A DNA stretch of 64,000 nucleotides from an uncultured Chthonomonadales bacterium (GCA_938005745.1 CALLMM010000001.1:411248-475247); one strand, 5' to 3'; positions 30,230 through 40,426 are shown, counted from the stretch's first letter. Numbers and translations: made by a program. Notes: generated by a model not told the origin, from the letters alone.

Positions 30230-30264
30230 ACGACCGGAGGAGAACTCCTCCGGCCGTCATTTTT
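30230..30264 (+). terminator. Rho-independent terminator after secA
   Basis: A 13-bp stem (30230-30242 with 30245-30257, one G-T pair) is followed by a T run at 30260-30264. It also faces the convergent DUF5916 gene. Confidence 0.85.
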
Positions 30265-30275
30265 ATGGGAGCCGC

Positions 30276-32282
30276 TTACAGCGCGAAGACAAACTTCACC
30301 GCCACCCGCTCCACAAAACGCTCCGCGTTCGGATCGCCCAAGATAAAGTAGGTCTCCATCCCCTTCTCGCCCGAGTTGCGGTACGAGAGATACCAGTTGG
30401 TATTGGCGTTGCGGACGACGACCCGCCCGCCGAAAGAGCGGGTCGGCGACAGCTCATAGCCGAGCGTTACGATATGCTGCTGCGTCTGACCGTCCAGGTT
30501 CAGGATCGCGCCGCCGTAGGCGATGTCCAACTTGCGGAGGGTGCGCAGACTGAAGCGCGGACCGATAAACGTCGAGGGGCGATCCGCCGCCAGACCAGTC
30601 GAGACCCGAATGCCCCACTGCCGGAAGCGATTGGAGACGCCCTGACGTATGGACAGCTCGATCTGACTGTCGGTCTGATCCTCAAAGCGCGCATACTCCC
30701 CCTCCACGCTGAAACGCCAGTCCGAACGGGTCTCCAGGTTGAAATCGAACCCGATGCCCCGCTGGAACGGCTTGCCGCTGGTGCGCCAGTTCCATCGGGG
30801 AGTCACGTCCAGACTGAAGGAGCGAAACGCCCCCTTGCGCCACTCCGCGTTCCAGTTGTGATAGATGCTCACGCCGCGATAGTCGTCGAAGAAGATCAGA
30901 CCGTTGGCTGCACGAAACCGGGGCATGATATTTTTCAGCTGGATCGAGGTGAAGTTGTTCTTATCCTCGTAGGTCAGGTTGACCTGCTGGGCATGCCCCC
31001 CCGAGTCGCGCCCGCTAGTGAAGCCCCACTGCGACCCCAGCCCCAGCTTCCCCCAGCGCGCCCGCTGATCCAGCACCCCGACGGTGTTGTTGTCGTCAAA
31101 CGCGCTTTTCTGGCTGAAAAAGAGACCGACGCTGGCGGTCGGAGAGAGGTCGCGCCGATAACGCGCCACCACATCGGAGCGGCGGCTGACATCCCATGCG
31201 GCGAACACCCCCAGGGAATCTTGGGGCGTCACCTTGCCGAAGACCTTCGTCCCGAAGTCGAATGCCTCGATCCGCCGGGAGTAGAAGTAGGGTCCAAATA
31301 CATAGAAGTCCCCAGCGCTAAAGTAGTCGCCGCCTTCCAGAAAGAAGGGACGCTTCTCCTCCACAAACCGCTCGCTGCGCGAAAACTGAATCCCCTCGAC
31401 CGCCCCTTCAATGGTTGCGAAGTCCGGGTTCAGGCTGCTGACGACGGTTAACTCCGGCGTCACGGTATACCGCGCATCCAGACCGGAGCGAAACCCGGGA
31501 TCGGATCGCTGCAAGCCGGGCAGGATATAGGGCAGCAGGGAGAGCTTCGGGCGAAAGGCGTCCGCCGGAACCTCTACGTTCGTCCAGCGTCCCTGCAGCT
31601 CATCGAACCCCTGCGGTCCCGTATAGCTCCAGATCGATTCGATCTTCGTGCGGTACTGAAAGCGTCGGAAGTTGATCCCCATTGTCACCGGCTTGCTGCC
31701 GGACGGGTAGTTGAGGATCGCCCAGGGGATGCGCATCTCCGCCGCCCAGCCGTCGGGCATCCGTTTTGCCGCCGCCTCCCAGTCGCCTTTCCACTCCGCC
31801 TTTCCGGCGCGTCCGCCGCCCAGACGCGCCGAGCGCGTCCCGATGGCGTTGACCGAAAAGCGGGTCAGGTCGCTCCAGCGGTAGGTGAGAAACGGGTCGA
31901 AGACGACCTCCACATTATCTTCCGTCTCACGGGAGTCGTCGCCGCCGGAATATTTGCTGTCGCGCACCGTCTCGCGCGCTGTGATCTCGTCGGGCTGGCT
32001 GTCCCGGGCATAGAAAGCAACATAGATATACTGCGCGTCGTACAGCAGGTAGGCGATCGTCTGATCCTCTACCCGGTTGCCGTTGCGGCGGTCAAAGAAG
32101 GTCTCCGCTTTCGGGGCGGATTTCCAGACCTCCTCCGACGGATCGCCGTCAATGGTCGGCGGTCTGTCCGTTTTCACGGCGTTTAAAGGGCGTTTGCTGA
32201 CAAGTTCCGGCAGATCAGATGCCTCTGACCGCAAGCAGACAGACAGGCATAACAGGATGATCAGCGGGAGAATGAGTTTCAC
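30276..32282 (-). CDS. DUF5916 / CBM9-like outer-membrane-type protein
   Basis: 668 residues. A signal peptide spans about 1-21. A carbohydrate-binding-family-9-like domain follows (about 35-220: TIDGDPSEEVWKSA, DNVEVVFDPF, WAAEMRIPWAILNYP). The rest is rich in alternating aromatic and polar strands, such as RRSDVVARYRRD and WRFSVEGEYARFED, ending in a strand with terminal aliphatic residues, as in beta-barrels. This matches the CBM9-plus-DUF5916 layout. The role is unclear, perhaps surface sugar binding. The start is a GTG with a GGAGAGG site. Confidence 0.8.
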   Translation of the reverse strand: MKLILPLIILLCLSVCLRSEASDLPELVSKRPLNAVKTDRPPTIDGDPSEEVWKSAPKAETFFDRRNGNRVEDQTIAYLLYDAQYIYVAFYARDSQPDEITARETVRDSKYSGGDDSRETEDNVEVVFDPFLTYRWSDLTRFSVNAIGTRSARLGGGRAGKAEWKGDWEAAAKRMPDGWAAEMRIPWAILNYPSGSKPVTMGINFRRFQYRTKIESIWSYTGPQGFDELQGRWTNVEVPADAFRPKLSLLPYILPGLQRSDPGFRSGLDARYTVTPELTVVSSLNPDFATIEGAVEGIQFSRSERFVEEKRPFFLEGGDYFSAGDFYVFGPYFYSRRIEAFDFGTKVFGKVTPQDSLGVFAAWDVSRRSDVVARYRRDLSPTASVGLFFSQKSAFDDNNTVGVLDQRARWGKLGLGSQWGFTSGRDSGGHAQQVNLTYEDKNNFTSIQLKNIMPRFRAANGLIFFDDYRGVSIYHNWNAEWRKGAFRSFSLDVTPRWNWRTSGKPFQRGIGFDFNLETRSDWRFSVEGEYARFEDQTDSQIELSIRQGVSNRFRQWGIRVSTGLAADRPSTFIGPRFSLRTLRKLDIAYGGAILNLDGQTQQHIVTLGYELSPTRSFGGRVVVRNANTNWYLSYRNSGEKGMETYFILGDPNAERFVERVAVKFVFAL

Positions 32283-32581
32283 GGACCTCTCCAGGGATAG
32301 GTTTGGAGGACTCTGTTCCGTCCGCAGCCATCATCGGGACGAAGACAGAAGAGAGTATACCGGCATCGTCGAGGAATGGTCTCTCGTCGTTATAATATAG
32401 ACTGGCGTCGGGTTTTCCGGAAACGCAGATGCGAGAGAGGAAAGACAACGCGGCGGGGCGTTATCGAGATTTGTCTACCAGTATACCCGAAGCGGATGCC
32501 GGCAGAGAACGAGGGACAGGGAAGTATCGCTATTTTTACGTGAAAGAGGAGGGCGCGCCATGCGGTTTCTCTGCAGTTTCT
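32283..32581. other. Intergenic region upstream of the DUF5916 gene
   Basis: About 300 bases between two minus-strand genes. TATACT-like boxes occur on the minus strand at 32354-32359 and near 32480, and a TATAAT on the plus strand at 32391-32396, but none has a good -35 partner. Small open frames here show no family features. Confidence 0.4.
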
Positions 32582-34222
32582 TCAGTCCAGATCGGGGGCG
32601 CGATAGGCGCGGGTGAGAACCAGATGCCGCCGATACGCCTCCTCCTCCTGCTCCTTCCGCTCCGCTGACCATCCTTGCAGCCGCGCCATCTCCTCCAGCG
32701 CCGGGGTCAGCGCGCGGACGCCCTGATCGGGCGTATAGCCCAGCGTCGTCCGCCGGAGCATAAAATCGCACAGCGACCCGGCAAACTCCTCCCGGCAGGC
32801 GTAGACGATCTGCGCGCGAATATCGGGGTAGGGATCGGCGATGCGTCGCGCCAGTTCCGGCATCTCCCGCGCCAGATCGAGCAGACGGGTATAGCGGCTT
32901 CCGTACAGCAGAAGCAGGTTCTCCGCCTGCTCCTCCTGAAGCCCCTGTTCCGCGCAGCGGCGCGCTGCCTCGATACGCAGAGCCTCCCGCGATTCGAAGT
33001 CGCCGCCCGGCAGAGGACGATGAGCGGTTTCGCAGGGGCGGACGCTCCAGCCCTCCTCCCGACAGAGCAGGTCTATTGCCTCCTCCGCGATTCCCCGATG
33101 CGCGGTCAGCTTCCCGCCCAGAATCGTCATCAGTCCCTGCAGCCCCTCCTCCGCCGCGCCGCTCTCGATCCGGTGTCTGCGGGAGACCGACGATGCCGGC
33201 GCATCTTCCGCCCCGGAGCGCACCAGCGCGCGAACGCCCGCGCAGGTGTAGTAGACCGCCTCCCAGTCGGCGCGGGGAAGGGCGGGACGGATCGCGTCGC
33301 GCAGATAGCGCACCTCCCGACGAATCGCGTGCACGCTGTCCAGATCGCCGGAGAAGTCGGTGTCGGTCGTGCCGACCCAGGAGTAGTTCAGCCAGGGAAC
33401 CACGAAGAGGAGCCGCCCGTCCTCCGGCGAGAAGAGAACCAGCGCATGTTTCGACGCGGCGCGCATGGCGAAGTGGATGCCCCTGGTCAGGCGCAGCCGG
33501 GACGGCTCGCGCCCCTGCGTCCAGCCGCCCGCCAGATGATCCGCCCAGGGACCGGCGGCGTTGATCGTCCGCCTGCCGCGCACCTGCGCCGTCTCCAGCG
33601 TCTGCGTATCCTGCGCCTGCAGACCGACGACCCGCGCGCCGTCGCGCAGCAGACCGATCACCCGCGTGTGATTGCGCACCGCCGCCCCGTGCTCCGCCGC
33701 CTCGCACACGCAGTCCAGACAGATTCGCTCGGGCAGGGGAGCCTGCGCGTCGTAGTAGAGCACGGCTCCCTGCAGCCCCTGCGGCTCCAGTCCCGGCTCG
33801 ATCGCCAGCGTCTCGGCGCGGCTCAGCATACGATGACGGGGAAGGCTCTTGTTCCATGAGAGGAGATCGTAGAGCCACATGCCGAGGCGTATCTTCAGGC
33901 GATAGGCGGGGGAGCGGGCATAGAAGGGGATTAGAAAGGGGAGCGGCTGCACGCGATGGGGAGCCGTCTTCAGCAGGATCTCCCGCTCCTGCAGGTCCTG
34001 CCGCACCAACCCGAAGTCGTATATCTCCAGATAGCGCAGTCCGCCGTGAATCAGCCGCGTGGAGCGCGAAGAGGTTCCGTAACCGAAATCCTCCTTCTCG
34101 AACAGCGCGACTCGCAGCCCCCTGAGCGCGGCATCCCGCGCCGTCGCGCAGCCCAGAATCCCCCCGCCGATAATCAGCAGATCGTACTCCTGCGACGCCA
34201 GAGAGCGCAGCGATTCCGACAT
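32582..34222 (-). CDS. glpD: Aerobic glycerol-3-phosphate dehydrogenase
   Basis: 546 residues. A flavoenzyme that oxidises glycerol-3-phosphate to dihydroxyacetone phosphate at the membrane, passing electrons to quinone. The FAD-binding start DLLIIGGGILGCATARDAALRG, then STRLIHGGLRYLE and GTTDTDFSGD, are diagnostic. The C-terminal domain contains RRTTLGYTPDQG. A GAGAGGAG site precedes the ATG, 14 bases after the glpK stop. Confidence 0.95.
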   Translation of the reverse strand: MSESLRSLASQEYDLLIIGGGILGCATARDAALRGLRVALFEKEDFGYGTSSRSTRLIHGGLRYLEIYDFGLVRQDLQEREILLKTAPHRVQPLPFLIPFYARSPAYRLKIRLGMWLYDLLSWNKSLPRHRMLSRAETLAIEPGLEPQGLQGAVLYYDAQAPLPERICLDCVCEAAEHGAAVRNHTRVIGLLRDGARVVGLQAQDTQTLETAQVRGRRTINAAGPWADHLAGGWTQGREPSRLRLTRGIHFAMRAASKHALVLFSPEDGRLLFVVPWLNYSWVGTTDTDFSGDLDSVHAIRREVRYLRDAIRPALPRADWEAVYYTCAGVRALVRSGAEDAPASSVSRRHRIESGAAEEGLQGLMTILGGKLTAHRGIAEEAIDLLCREEGWSVRPCETAHRPLPGGDFESREALRIEAARRCAEQGLQEEQAENLLLLYGSRYTRLLDLAREMPELARRIADPYPDIRAQIVYACREEFAGSLCDFMLRRTTLGYTPDQGVRALTPALEEMARLQGWSAERKEQEEEAYRRHLVLTRAYRAPDLD

Positions 34223-34236
34223 GCTCCTCTCCGCCG

Positions 34237-35730
34237 TCAATCCGCCGCCCAGGAGCGCGCCCGCTCCACCGCCCGACGCCAGCCCGCAATACGCGCCTGC
34301 CGCGCATCCTCCGATATCTGCGGGGTGAAGACCCGCTCCACCTGCCACTGCGCCGCGATCTCCTCCGGGCTGTCCCAGTAGCCGGTCGCCAGCCCCGCCA
34401 GATACGCCGCGCCCAGCGCTGTCGTCTCCGTCACGGCGGGACGCACCACCGGCGCGCCCAGAATATCCGCCTGAATCTGCATCAGCAGATCGTTGCGCGT
34501 CATGCCGCCGTCCACGCGCAGTTCGGAGACGGCGACCCCGCCGTCCGCCTGCATCGCCTCCAGCACATCCCGGCTCTGGAAGCAGACCGCCTCCAGCGTC
34601 GCCCGCGCCAGGTGCGCCCGCCCCGCGCCCCGCGTCAATCCGAGGATCGTTCCGCGCGCATAGGCGTCCCAGTGGGGCGTGCCCAGCCCGACAAACGCCG
34701 GCACGAAGTAGATGCCTCCGCTGTCCTCCACCGACCCCGCCAGCGCCTCCACCTCCGCCGCAGCGCCGATGATCTGCAGCGCGTCCCGCAGCCACTGCAC
34801 CGCCGCCCCCGCCACAAAGACGCTGCCCTCCAGCGCATAGGTCGTCTGACCGCGCAGATTCCAGGCGACGGTGGTCAGCAAACCGTTTTCCGAGGCGCGC
34901 GCCGTCGCGCCGGTGTTCATCAGTACAAACGCGCCCGTCCCGTACGTGTTTTTCGCCATTCCGGGCTGAAGGCACGCCTGCCCGAAGGCAGCCGCCTGCT
35001 GATCTCCCGCCATCCCTCCGATGGGGACCGACGCCCCCAGATGCGCCGCCTCCGTATCGCCGTAGAGCGCGCTGCAGGGGCGTACCTCCGGCAGCAGAAC
35101 GCGCGGTATCTTCAGCGCCGCCAGCAGCTCCTGATCCCAGTCGCCGGTATGGATGTTGAAGAGGAGCGTGCGCGCGGCGTTGGAGACGTCGGTCGCATGG
35201 ACGCGCCCGTCCGTCAGCCGCCAGAGCAGGAAGCTGTCCACCGTCCCGAAGGCGATCTCCCCGCGCTCCGCCCGGGCGCGCAGCCCGGAGATATTCTCCA
35301 GCATCCAGAGGATCTTCGTGCCAGAGAAGTAGGGGTCGAGAGGCAGCCCGGTCTTCTGCCGGAACAGCGCGGACAGCCCCTCCGCCTTCAGCCGCTCACA
35401 CAGCGCGGCGGTGCGCCGGTCCTGCCAGACGATGGCGTTGGCAACCGGCTGACCGGTGCGCCGATCCCAGAGGATGGTCGTCTCGCGCTGATTGGCGATG
35501 CCGATCCCCGCCACCTGCGCCGCCGTCAGTCCCTGTTCGCGCAGCACGCGCTGCGTCACGCTCAACTGGCTGTGCCATATATCTTCCGGATTGTGTTCCA
35601 CCCAAGCGGCTTGCGGGTAGATCTGCGGAAACTCCTGCTGCGCCGCGCCGCGCACCCGCCCCGACCGATCAAACAGAATGGCGCGGGAACTGGTCGTCCC
35701 CTGATCCAGCGCCAGAATATACTGCGCCAT
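34237..35730 (-). CDS. glpK: Glycerol kinase
   Basis: 497 residues, the standard length. It phosphorylates glycerol with ATP. Motifs are [15 protein letters not shown] at the start, [17 protein letters not shown], and the second FGGY signature in the C-terminal half ([24 protein letters not shown]). GAGGGGGG lies eight bases before the ATG at 35730; the frame extends upstream but family alignment supports this start. Forms an operon with glpD; no separate glycerol channel gene is seen. Confidence 0.97.
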   Translation of the reverse strand: MAQYILALDQGTTSSRAILFDRSGRVRGAAQQEFPQIYPQAAWVEHNPEDIWHSQLSVTQRVLREQGLTAAQVAGIGIANQRETTILWDRRTGQPVANAIVWQDRRTAALCERLKAEGLSALFRQKTGLPLDPYFSGTKILWMLENISGLRARAERGEIAFGTVDSFLLWRLTDGRVHATDVSNAARTLLFNIHTGDWDQELLAALKIPRVLLPEVRPCSALYGDTEAAHLGASVPIGGMAGDQQAAAFGQACLQPGMAKNTYGTGAFVLMNTGATARASENGLLTTVAWNLRGQTTYALEGSVFVAGAAVQWLRDALQIIGAAAEVEALAGSVEDSGGIYFVPAFVGLGTPHWDAYARGTILGLTRGAGRAHLARATLEAVCFQSRDVLEAMQADGGVAVSELRVDGGMTRNDLLMQIQADILGAPVVRPAVTETTALGAAYLAGLATGYWDSPEEIAAQWQVERVFTPQISEDARQARIAGWRRAVERARSWAAD

Positions 35731-35931
35731 CGCACATGCCCCCCTCAGCATGAGATACCAATTCGGCGAAAAGCCCGAAACTCCTCTCCTCCGCTCCCGT
35801 CGGGCGTCTCCTGACAGCACAATCCGCCGTTTAGGGGATTTTTATGTCTATTTAGCTCAGTACAATAGGAGGAACAGGGTAGAACCGGCGCGAAACGCGC
35901 TATACACCCTACTCCAGAAAGAGGATTTACG

Positions 35932-36567
35932 ATGGATCTCAAACCCCTGTATACCGCCATTCTCGAAGGCGACGCTCCGACCGCGAGATCTATGGCAGAG
36001 CAGGCTGTTGCGGAAGGGGTAGATGCCCAGTCTCTCCTGAGCGAGTACATGATTCCGGCGATGGATGAGGTCGGACGCCTGTTTGAGGAGAATGAGTACT
36101 TTGTGCCAGAGCTGCTTATCTCCGCCCGCGCCATGAAAGCCGCTCTGGAGGTGCTGCGCCCGCAATTGGTAGGCAGCGGCGTCAAACCGGTCGGCAAGGT
36201 CGTGATCGGAACGGTGCGCGGCGACCTGCACGACATCGGCAAAAACCTGGTGGCGGCGATGCTCGAAGGCGGCGGTTTTGAGGTGATTGATCTGGGCGTG
36301 GATGTGCCGCCGGAGAAGTTCATCGAAGCCGTCAAGGAGAAGGGCGCGCAGGTGGTCGCGATGTCTGCGCTGTTGACCACCACCATGCCGGGGATGAAGA
36401 CCACCATTGAAGCGATTAAAGAAGCCGGACTGAAGGATCAGGTGAAGGTCATGATCGGCGGCGCGCCGGTTACCCAGACCTACGCCGATTCCATCGGAGC
36501 CGACGGCTTCAGCGATAACGCCAGCGGAGCCGTGCGCGTGGCGCGCACGCTGGTCGGAGCCGGATAA
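35932..36567 (+). CDS. Corrinoid protein, MtaC-like (methyl carrier)
   Basis: 211 residues. The N-terminal helical cap domain (1-85) and B12-binding Rossmann domain (90-211) match MtaC/MtbC/MttC proteins. The cobalt-ligand motif is DLHDIGKNLV near 100, with the SALLTTTM and GGAPVT segments that cradle the cofactor tail. It carries a methyl group on cobalt between methyltransferases. An AAAGAGGA site precedes the ATG. It lies 21 bases before mtaB and is the only corrinoid protein in the region, so all nearby methyltransferases may share it. Confidence 0.93.
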   Translation: MDLKPLYTAILEGDAPTARSMAEQAVAEGVDAQSLLSEYMIPAMDEVGRLFEENEYFVPELLISARAMKAALEVLRPQLVGSGVKPVGKVVIGTVRGDLHDIGKNLVAAMLEGGGFEVIDLGVDVPPEKFIEAVKEKGAQVVAMSALLTTTMPGMKTTIEAIKEAGLKDQVKVMIGGAPVTQTYADSIGADGFSDNASGAVRVARTLVGAG

Positions 36568-36588
36568 ACGCATCTCCTTGGAGCAACC

Positions 36589-38001
36589 ATGAACAGCCAG
36601 CCCGCTCCGGCGCCCTGCGCGCGCCGGACGTTTGACCGTCTCTCTATCACGTCTGTTGAATCTCTCATCTACGGACATGCGCCCCATCCGGTACGCACCG
36701 GGCGGGGGGTCGAGATCGGCGCGGGAGTCGTAATCCCCGAGATCAACTTCACGCTTCCGCCGATGGACATCAACCCGGACACCTGGTCCGAGGTGCGCCG
36801 TCAGTACGCCGAGATGATCGAGGGGGTCTGCCGCCGCGCCGTCGAGTTAGAGGTTCCTGCGCTGGTGGTCGAGTTTGAGACGCTGCCCCCAATGACGGTA
36901 CATCCCGTCTGGGGCGCGGAGATCACCCGGATACTCGCCGACACCCTGCAAACCTTCTACGACAAACAGGGACTCAAGAGCGCGCTCCGTCTCACCCCCA
37001 ACGACAGCCGCGACCACATCCGCCCCCCGCAGATGCGCGGAGGATTCTACTGGGACGGCATGGTCGAACTGTTCCATGCCGCCACCGGCGCGGGCGCCGA
37101 TATGCTCGCCATCGAATCTACCGGCGGAAAAGAGATCTGCGACGCAGCGCTGATGGATGCCGATCTGAGAACGATGGTCTTTGCGCTGGGCGTGCTGGCT
37201 CCGCGCGACATGGAGTTTCTCTGGACGGAGATCGTCAACGCCTGCAGCGCCGGCGGGATCATTCCGTCCGGCGACACCGCCTGCGGTTTTGCTAATACCG
37301 CGATGGCGCTGGCGGAGCAGAAGCTGCTGCCCCGCACCTTCGCCGCGCTGGTGCGCGTGGCGTCGGTGCCCCGCAGCCTGACGGCGTATGAGTTGGGGGC
37401 GGTCGGACCGAGCAAGGACTGCGCCTACGAAGGTCCCTACATGAAAGCCATCGCCGGCGTTCCCATCTCGATGGAGGGACGCTCCGCCGCCTGCGCCCAC
37501 CTGAGCGCGATGGGCAACATCGCGCAGGCGGTCTGCGACTGCTGGTCGAATGAATCGGTGCAGAACGTGCGCCTGCTCTCTGCGCAGGCTCCGGTGGTCT
37601 CGGTGGAGCAGCTGGCGTATGACTGCCGGCTGCTGAACATCGCCGCCGCAAAGTCGCCGGAAGACGCCCGGCGTCTGCGCGACTGGCTGGTCGAGTCAGA
37701 TGCCGCCCTCGACCCGCAGGCGTTTGTTTTACATCCCGAGGTTGTCCTGAAGATCGCCGGGGAGATCGTGCAGGAGACCTCCGCCTACCGGCGAACGCGC
37801 CGGGGCGTGCAGACCGCTCTGGAGATGATACGCGCCGCGCATGCCGACGGGACGCTCAAAATACCGGTCAATGAGACCCGCTGGCTGGATCGTCTGGCGA
37901 GACAGGCGGATGCGCTTCCCGAATCCGAGTCCGACTTTGTGGCGGAGAGGATGGACGCGCTGAAGGATGCCCCCTATCTCCCGCAGGAGTACGGGCTTTA
38001 G
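36589..38001 (+). CDS. mtaB: Methanol:corrinoid methyltransferase MtaB
   Basis: 470 residues. It moves the methyl group of methanol onto the corrinoid protein. Near-diagnostic segments occur along the whole length: IPEINFTLPPM, VVEFETLPPMTVHPVWG, LAIESTGGKE, GDTACGFANTAM, AVGPSKDCAYEG and SMEGRSAACAHLS. The zinc ligands known in archaeal MtaB (Glu of ESTGGKE, Cys of TACGF, Cys of KDCAYEG) are all kept. It pairs with the upstream MtaC-like gene, as in methanogens and acetogens. A strong hairpin follows. Confidence 0.94.
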   Translation: MNSQPAPAPCARRTFDRLSITSVESLIYGHAPHPVRTGRGVEIGAGVVIPEINFTLPPMDINPDTWSEVRRQYAEMIEGVCRRAVELEVPALVVEFETLPPMTVHPVWGAEITRILADTLQTFYDKQGLKSALRLTPNDSRDHIRPPQMRGGFYWDGMVELFHAATGAGADMLAIESTGGKEICDAALMDADLRTMVFALGVLAPRDMEFLWTEIVNACSAGGIIPSGDTACGFANTAMALAEQKLLPRTFAALVRVASVPRSLTAYELGAVGPSKDCAYEGPYMKAIAGVPISMEGRSAACAHLSAMGNIAQAVCDCWSNESVQNVRLLSAQAPVVSVEQLAYDCRLLNIAAAKSPEDARRLRDWLVESDAALDPQAFVLHPEVVLKIAGEIVQETSAYRRTRRGVQTALEMIRAAHADGTLKIPVNETRWLDRLARQADALPESESDFVAERMDALKDAPYLPQEYGL

Positions 38002-38013
38002 GCTGGCTCTCTG

Positions 38014-38055
38014 CCCCGCCTCTTCCGGTGCGCTCTTTCCGCGGAAGAGGCGGGG
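38014..38055 (+). terminator. Strong hairpin after mtaB
   Basis: A perfect 13-bp G+C-rich stem (38014-38026 with 38043-38055) and 16-base loop start 13 bases after the mtaB stop. No T run follows, so it may act as a partial terminator or an RNA stabiliser. Confidence 0.6.
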
Positions 38056-38078
38056 AGTCCTGCGTACACTCTCTTTCC

Positions 38079-38102
38079 GGGGCAGGCGCGTCCGTCTGCC
38101 CC
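38079..38102 (+). terminator. Second hairpin between mtaB and the UroD array
   Basis: A 7-bp stem, 38079-38085 with 38096-38102, followed by TTCTC. Together with the preceding hairpin it may separate mtaCB expression from the downstream array. Confidence 0.45.
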
Positions 38103-38147
38103 TTCTCAAGCAAGGGTATCTCTCAGACCCGATGACAGGCTTGCCGG

Positions 38148-39221
38148 ATGGAATCGTTCTGGAAATCGGACTGGTCCCGGGCGCGGCGCGCCCTGACCGA
38201 GTGGTGGGAGGGGCGCGGGCTGGCACTGCATGTGACGGCTCCGGCGGACGCTCCGCATGAGGAGATCCCTCCCCCGCCGCCCGCCCCTGATCTGCCAACC
38301 CGCTGGCTCGATCCCGGCTACCGCACACACTCACAGCTGTACTCTCTCTCGCACACCTTCTTCGGCGGCGTTGCCGCTCCCCTCTTCAACTGCAACATCG
38401 GTCCCGGCAGTCTCGGTCTCTTTCTCGGATGCGAGGGACGCCTCTCCGAAGAGACCGTCTGGTATGAGCCGAACATCGCCGACCCGGACAACCATCCGCC
38501 GCTGCGCTTCGATACCGATAATATCTGGTGGAAACGCCATCTCGCCCTGATCGAGGACGCGCTGCGCCACGCGCGGGGACGCTATCTGGTCGGGCTTCCC
38601 GATCTAATCGAAAACCTGGATACGCTGGCGCAGCTTCGCGGACCGGAACAGACCCTGATGGATCTGGTGGAGCGTCCCGAATGGGTGGAGCGGCGGATCC
38701 GGGAGATCAATCAGGCATTCTTTGACTGTTACGACGCGCTGTGGCAGATCCTGCAAGACCCCTGGGGCGGCATCGCCTTCCACGCCTTTCAACTATGGGG
38801 TCCGGGCAGAACCGCCAAAGTGCAGTGCGACTTCTGCTGCATGATCAGTCCGAAGATGTTTCGGCGATTCGTCCAACCGGCGTTGGAAGAGCAGTGCTCC
38901 TGGCTCGATTATGCGATGTATCATCTGGACGGCACGCAGGCGATCCCGCAGCTGGATAACCTGCTGAGCATCGAGAGCCTGCGCGCCATTGAGTGGACTC
39001 CGCAAGCCGGGCTGCCCGGTGGAGGCTCTCCGGTCTGGTACGACCTCTATCGGCGGATAAAAGCCGGCGGCAAAGCCGTGCAGGCGATCGGCGTCGCGCC
39101 GGAGGAGGTGGAGCCGCTGATAGAAGCCGTCGGACCGGATGGCATGTTTATCATCACCCAGACGCAGACCGAAACGGAGGCGCGCGCGCTGCTGGAGCGT
39201 CTGGGATGGACGACGCCGTGA
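38148..39221 (+). CDS. UroD-superfamily protein, array member 1
   Basis: 357 residues, about the length of the UroD/MtaA fold. It has the TIM-barrel landmarks of the family (LVGLPDLIENLDTLAQLRG, CCMISPKMFRRFVQPALEE, MYHLDGTQAIPQLD). Where MtaA has a zinc-binding H-x-C, this protein has YHLDG, so the metal site is missing or different. It resembles array member 8 (47960-49042), with the shared WWEG start and HLDG motif, indicating an old duplication. It may be a methyltransferase or a related decarboxylase. No good ribosome site precedes the ATG. Confidence 0.75.
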   Translation: MESFWKSDWSRARRALTEWWEGRGLALHVTAPADAPHEEIPPPPPAPDLPTRWLDPGYRTHSQLYSLSHTFFGGVAAPLFNCNIGPGSLGLFLGCEGRLSEETVWYEPNIADPDNHPPLRFDTDNIWWKRHLALIEDALRHARGRYLVGLPDLIENLDTLAQLRGPEQTLMDLVERPEWVERRIREINQAFFDCYDALWQILQDPWGGIAFHAFQLWGPGRTAKVQCDFCCMISPKMFRRFVQPALEEQCSWLDYAMYHLDGTQAIPQLDNLLSIESLRAIEWTPQAGLPGGGSPVWYDLYRRIKAGGKAVQAIGVAPEEVEPLIEAVGPDGMFIITQTQTETEARALLERLGWTTP

Positions 39222-39232
39222 GGGAACTGACG

Positions 39233-40426
39233 ATGACCGACATCCCTGCCGTCACCGAAGACCGCCTGTCAAAGTTCGATTTTCAGGCTCACAATGCGGA
39301 GGTGCGCGCGATGTGGGCGGCGTTCCATGCCGGAACGCCCTACCGCACCCCCGTTATTCTGGGACTGGCGACACGCTACTTTCTGAACCATCCCGACGCC
39401 AATCCCCTCGGTCTCGATCAGCGCCGGTACAGCCAGGACCCGGACGCCATGTATGAGGCGCAGCTCCGCTTTCAGCGCTGGAGCCGATTCAACGTCCTGC
39501 AGGACTGGGAACTGGGACTGCCGGAGACATGGCAGATTCACGTAGACCTTCAGAACTACTACGACGCCGCCTGGTTCGGCTGCCCGATTGAGTACCGGGA
39601 GGGCGAGGTTCCCGACACCACCCCCGCCTATGTGGAGCAGCCGGAGCGCGTCATGGAGCAGGGCATCCCCGATCCGTTTGGCGGCGTTCTGGGCAGGGGA
39701 CTGGAGTTTTACGAGCACTTCTGCGCCCGCGCCGAGCGAGACTCCTTTCTGGATCGCCCCGTCTCGATCCATCCTCCCTGGTTCGGCATCGGCACCGACG
39801 GCGTGATGACCTGCGCCTGCAACCTGTTCGGTCCCGTCTTTGTCTGCACGGCGATGGCGGACGAGCCGGATCGCCTGCGCTCGCTGCTGAACTTCATTAC
39901 CGACGCGCTGATCGCCAAGATGCGCGCTTACCGCGCGCGATTTCAGATCGCCATCCCGCAGGACGGGTTCTGGATGGCGGACGACAGCATCGCGCTCATC
40001 TCCACCCGGATGTTCCGGGAGTTCATCCTGCCCTGCCTGCGCCGCATCTACGACGCCTTCGCCACCCCGACAGGACGGGGCATCCACCTGTGCGGCAACG
40101 CGCAGCGGCACTTCGTTATCCTGCGAGATGAACTGGGGATCTCCGCCTTCGACACCGGCTTTCCCATAGACTTCGCCCGGCTTCGCCGCGAACTGGGTCC
40201 AGAGGTAACGATACAGGGCGGTCCTCATATCGAGCTGCTGCGCACCGGCACGCCGGAACAGGTCGTCGAAGAGACGCGCCGCATTCTTCAGTCCGGCATT
40301 CTGGAGGGCGGCAGGTTTATTCTGCGCGAGGGCAATAACCTTGCGCCCGGCACGCCCCTGGAGAACACTGAAGCCATGTATCGGGCGGCGCGGGAGTATG
40401 GACTGAAACCAGAGGTGAGATCATGA
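39233..40426 (+). CDS. UroD-superfamily protein, array member 2
   Basis: 397 residues. Barrel motifs include WMADDSIALISTRMFREFILPCLRRIY and GRGIHLCGNAQRHF, an H-x-C-G-N motif as in zinc-dependent MtaA-type methyltransferases. The C-terminal loop reads REGNNLAPGTPLEN without the third Cys. The ATG at 39233 lies 11 bases after the previous stop; the longer upstream frame overlaps the previous gene. It ends in an ATGA overlap with the next gene. Substrate unknown. Confidence 0.77.
   Translation: MTDIPAVTEDRLSKFDFQAHNAEVRAMWAAFHAGTPYRTPVILGLATRYFLNHPDANPLGLDQRRYSQDPDAMYEAQLRFQRWSRFNVLQDWELGLPETWQIHVDLQNYYDAAWFGCPIEYREGEVPDTTPAYVEQPERVMEQGIPDPFGGVLGRGLEFYEHFCARAERDSFLDRPVSIHPPWFGIGTDGVMTCACNLFGPVFVCTAMADEPDRLRSLLNFITDALIAKMRAYRARFQIAIPQDGFWMADDSIALISTRMFREFILPCLRRIYDAFATPTGRGIHLCGNAQRHFVILRDELGISAFDTGFPIDFARLRRELGPEVTIQGGPHIELLRTGTPEQVVEETRRILQSGILEGGRFILREGNNLAPGTPLENTEAMYRAAREYGLKPEVRS

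Noticed and set aside
32429..32668. 79-residue plus-strand open frame
   Set aside because: Overlaps the end of glpD, with no family features or ribosome site.
32475..34307. 610-residue minus-strand frame over glpD
   Set aside because: Arg, Gly and Ala-rich and in a different frame from glpD; no conserved motifs.
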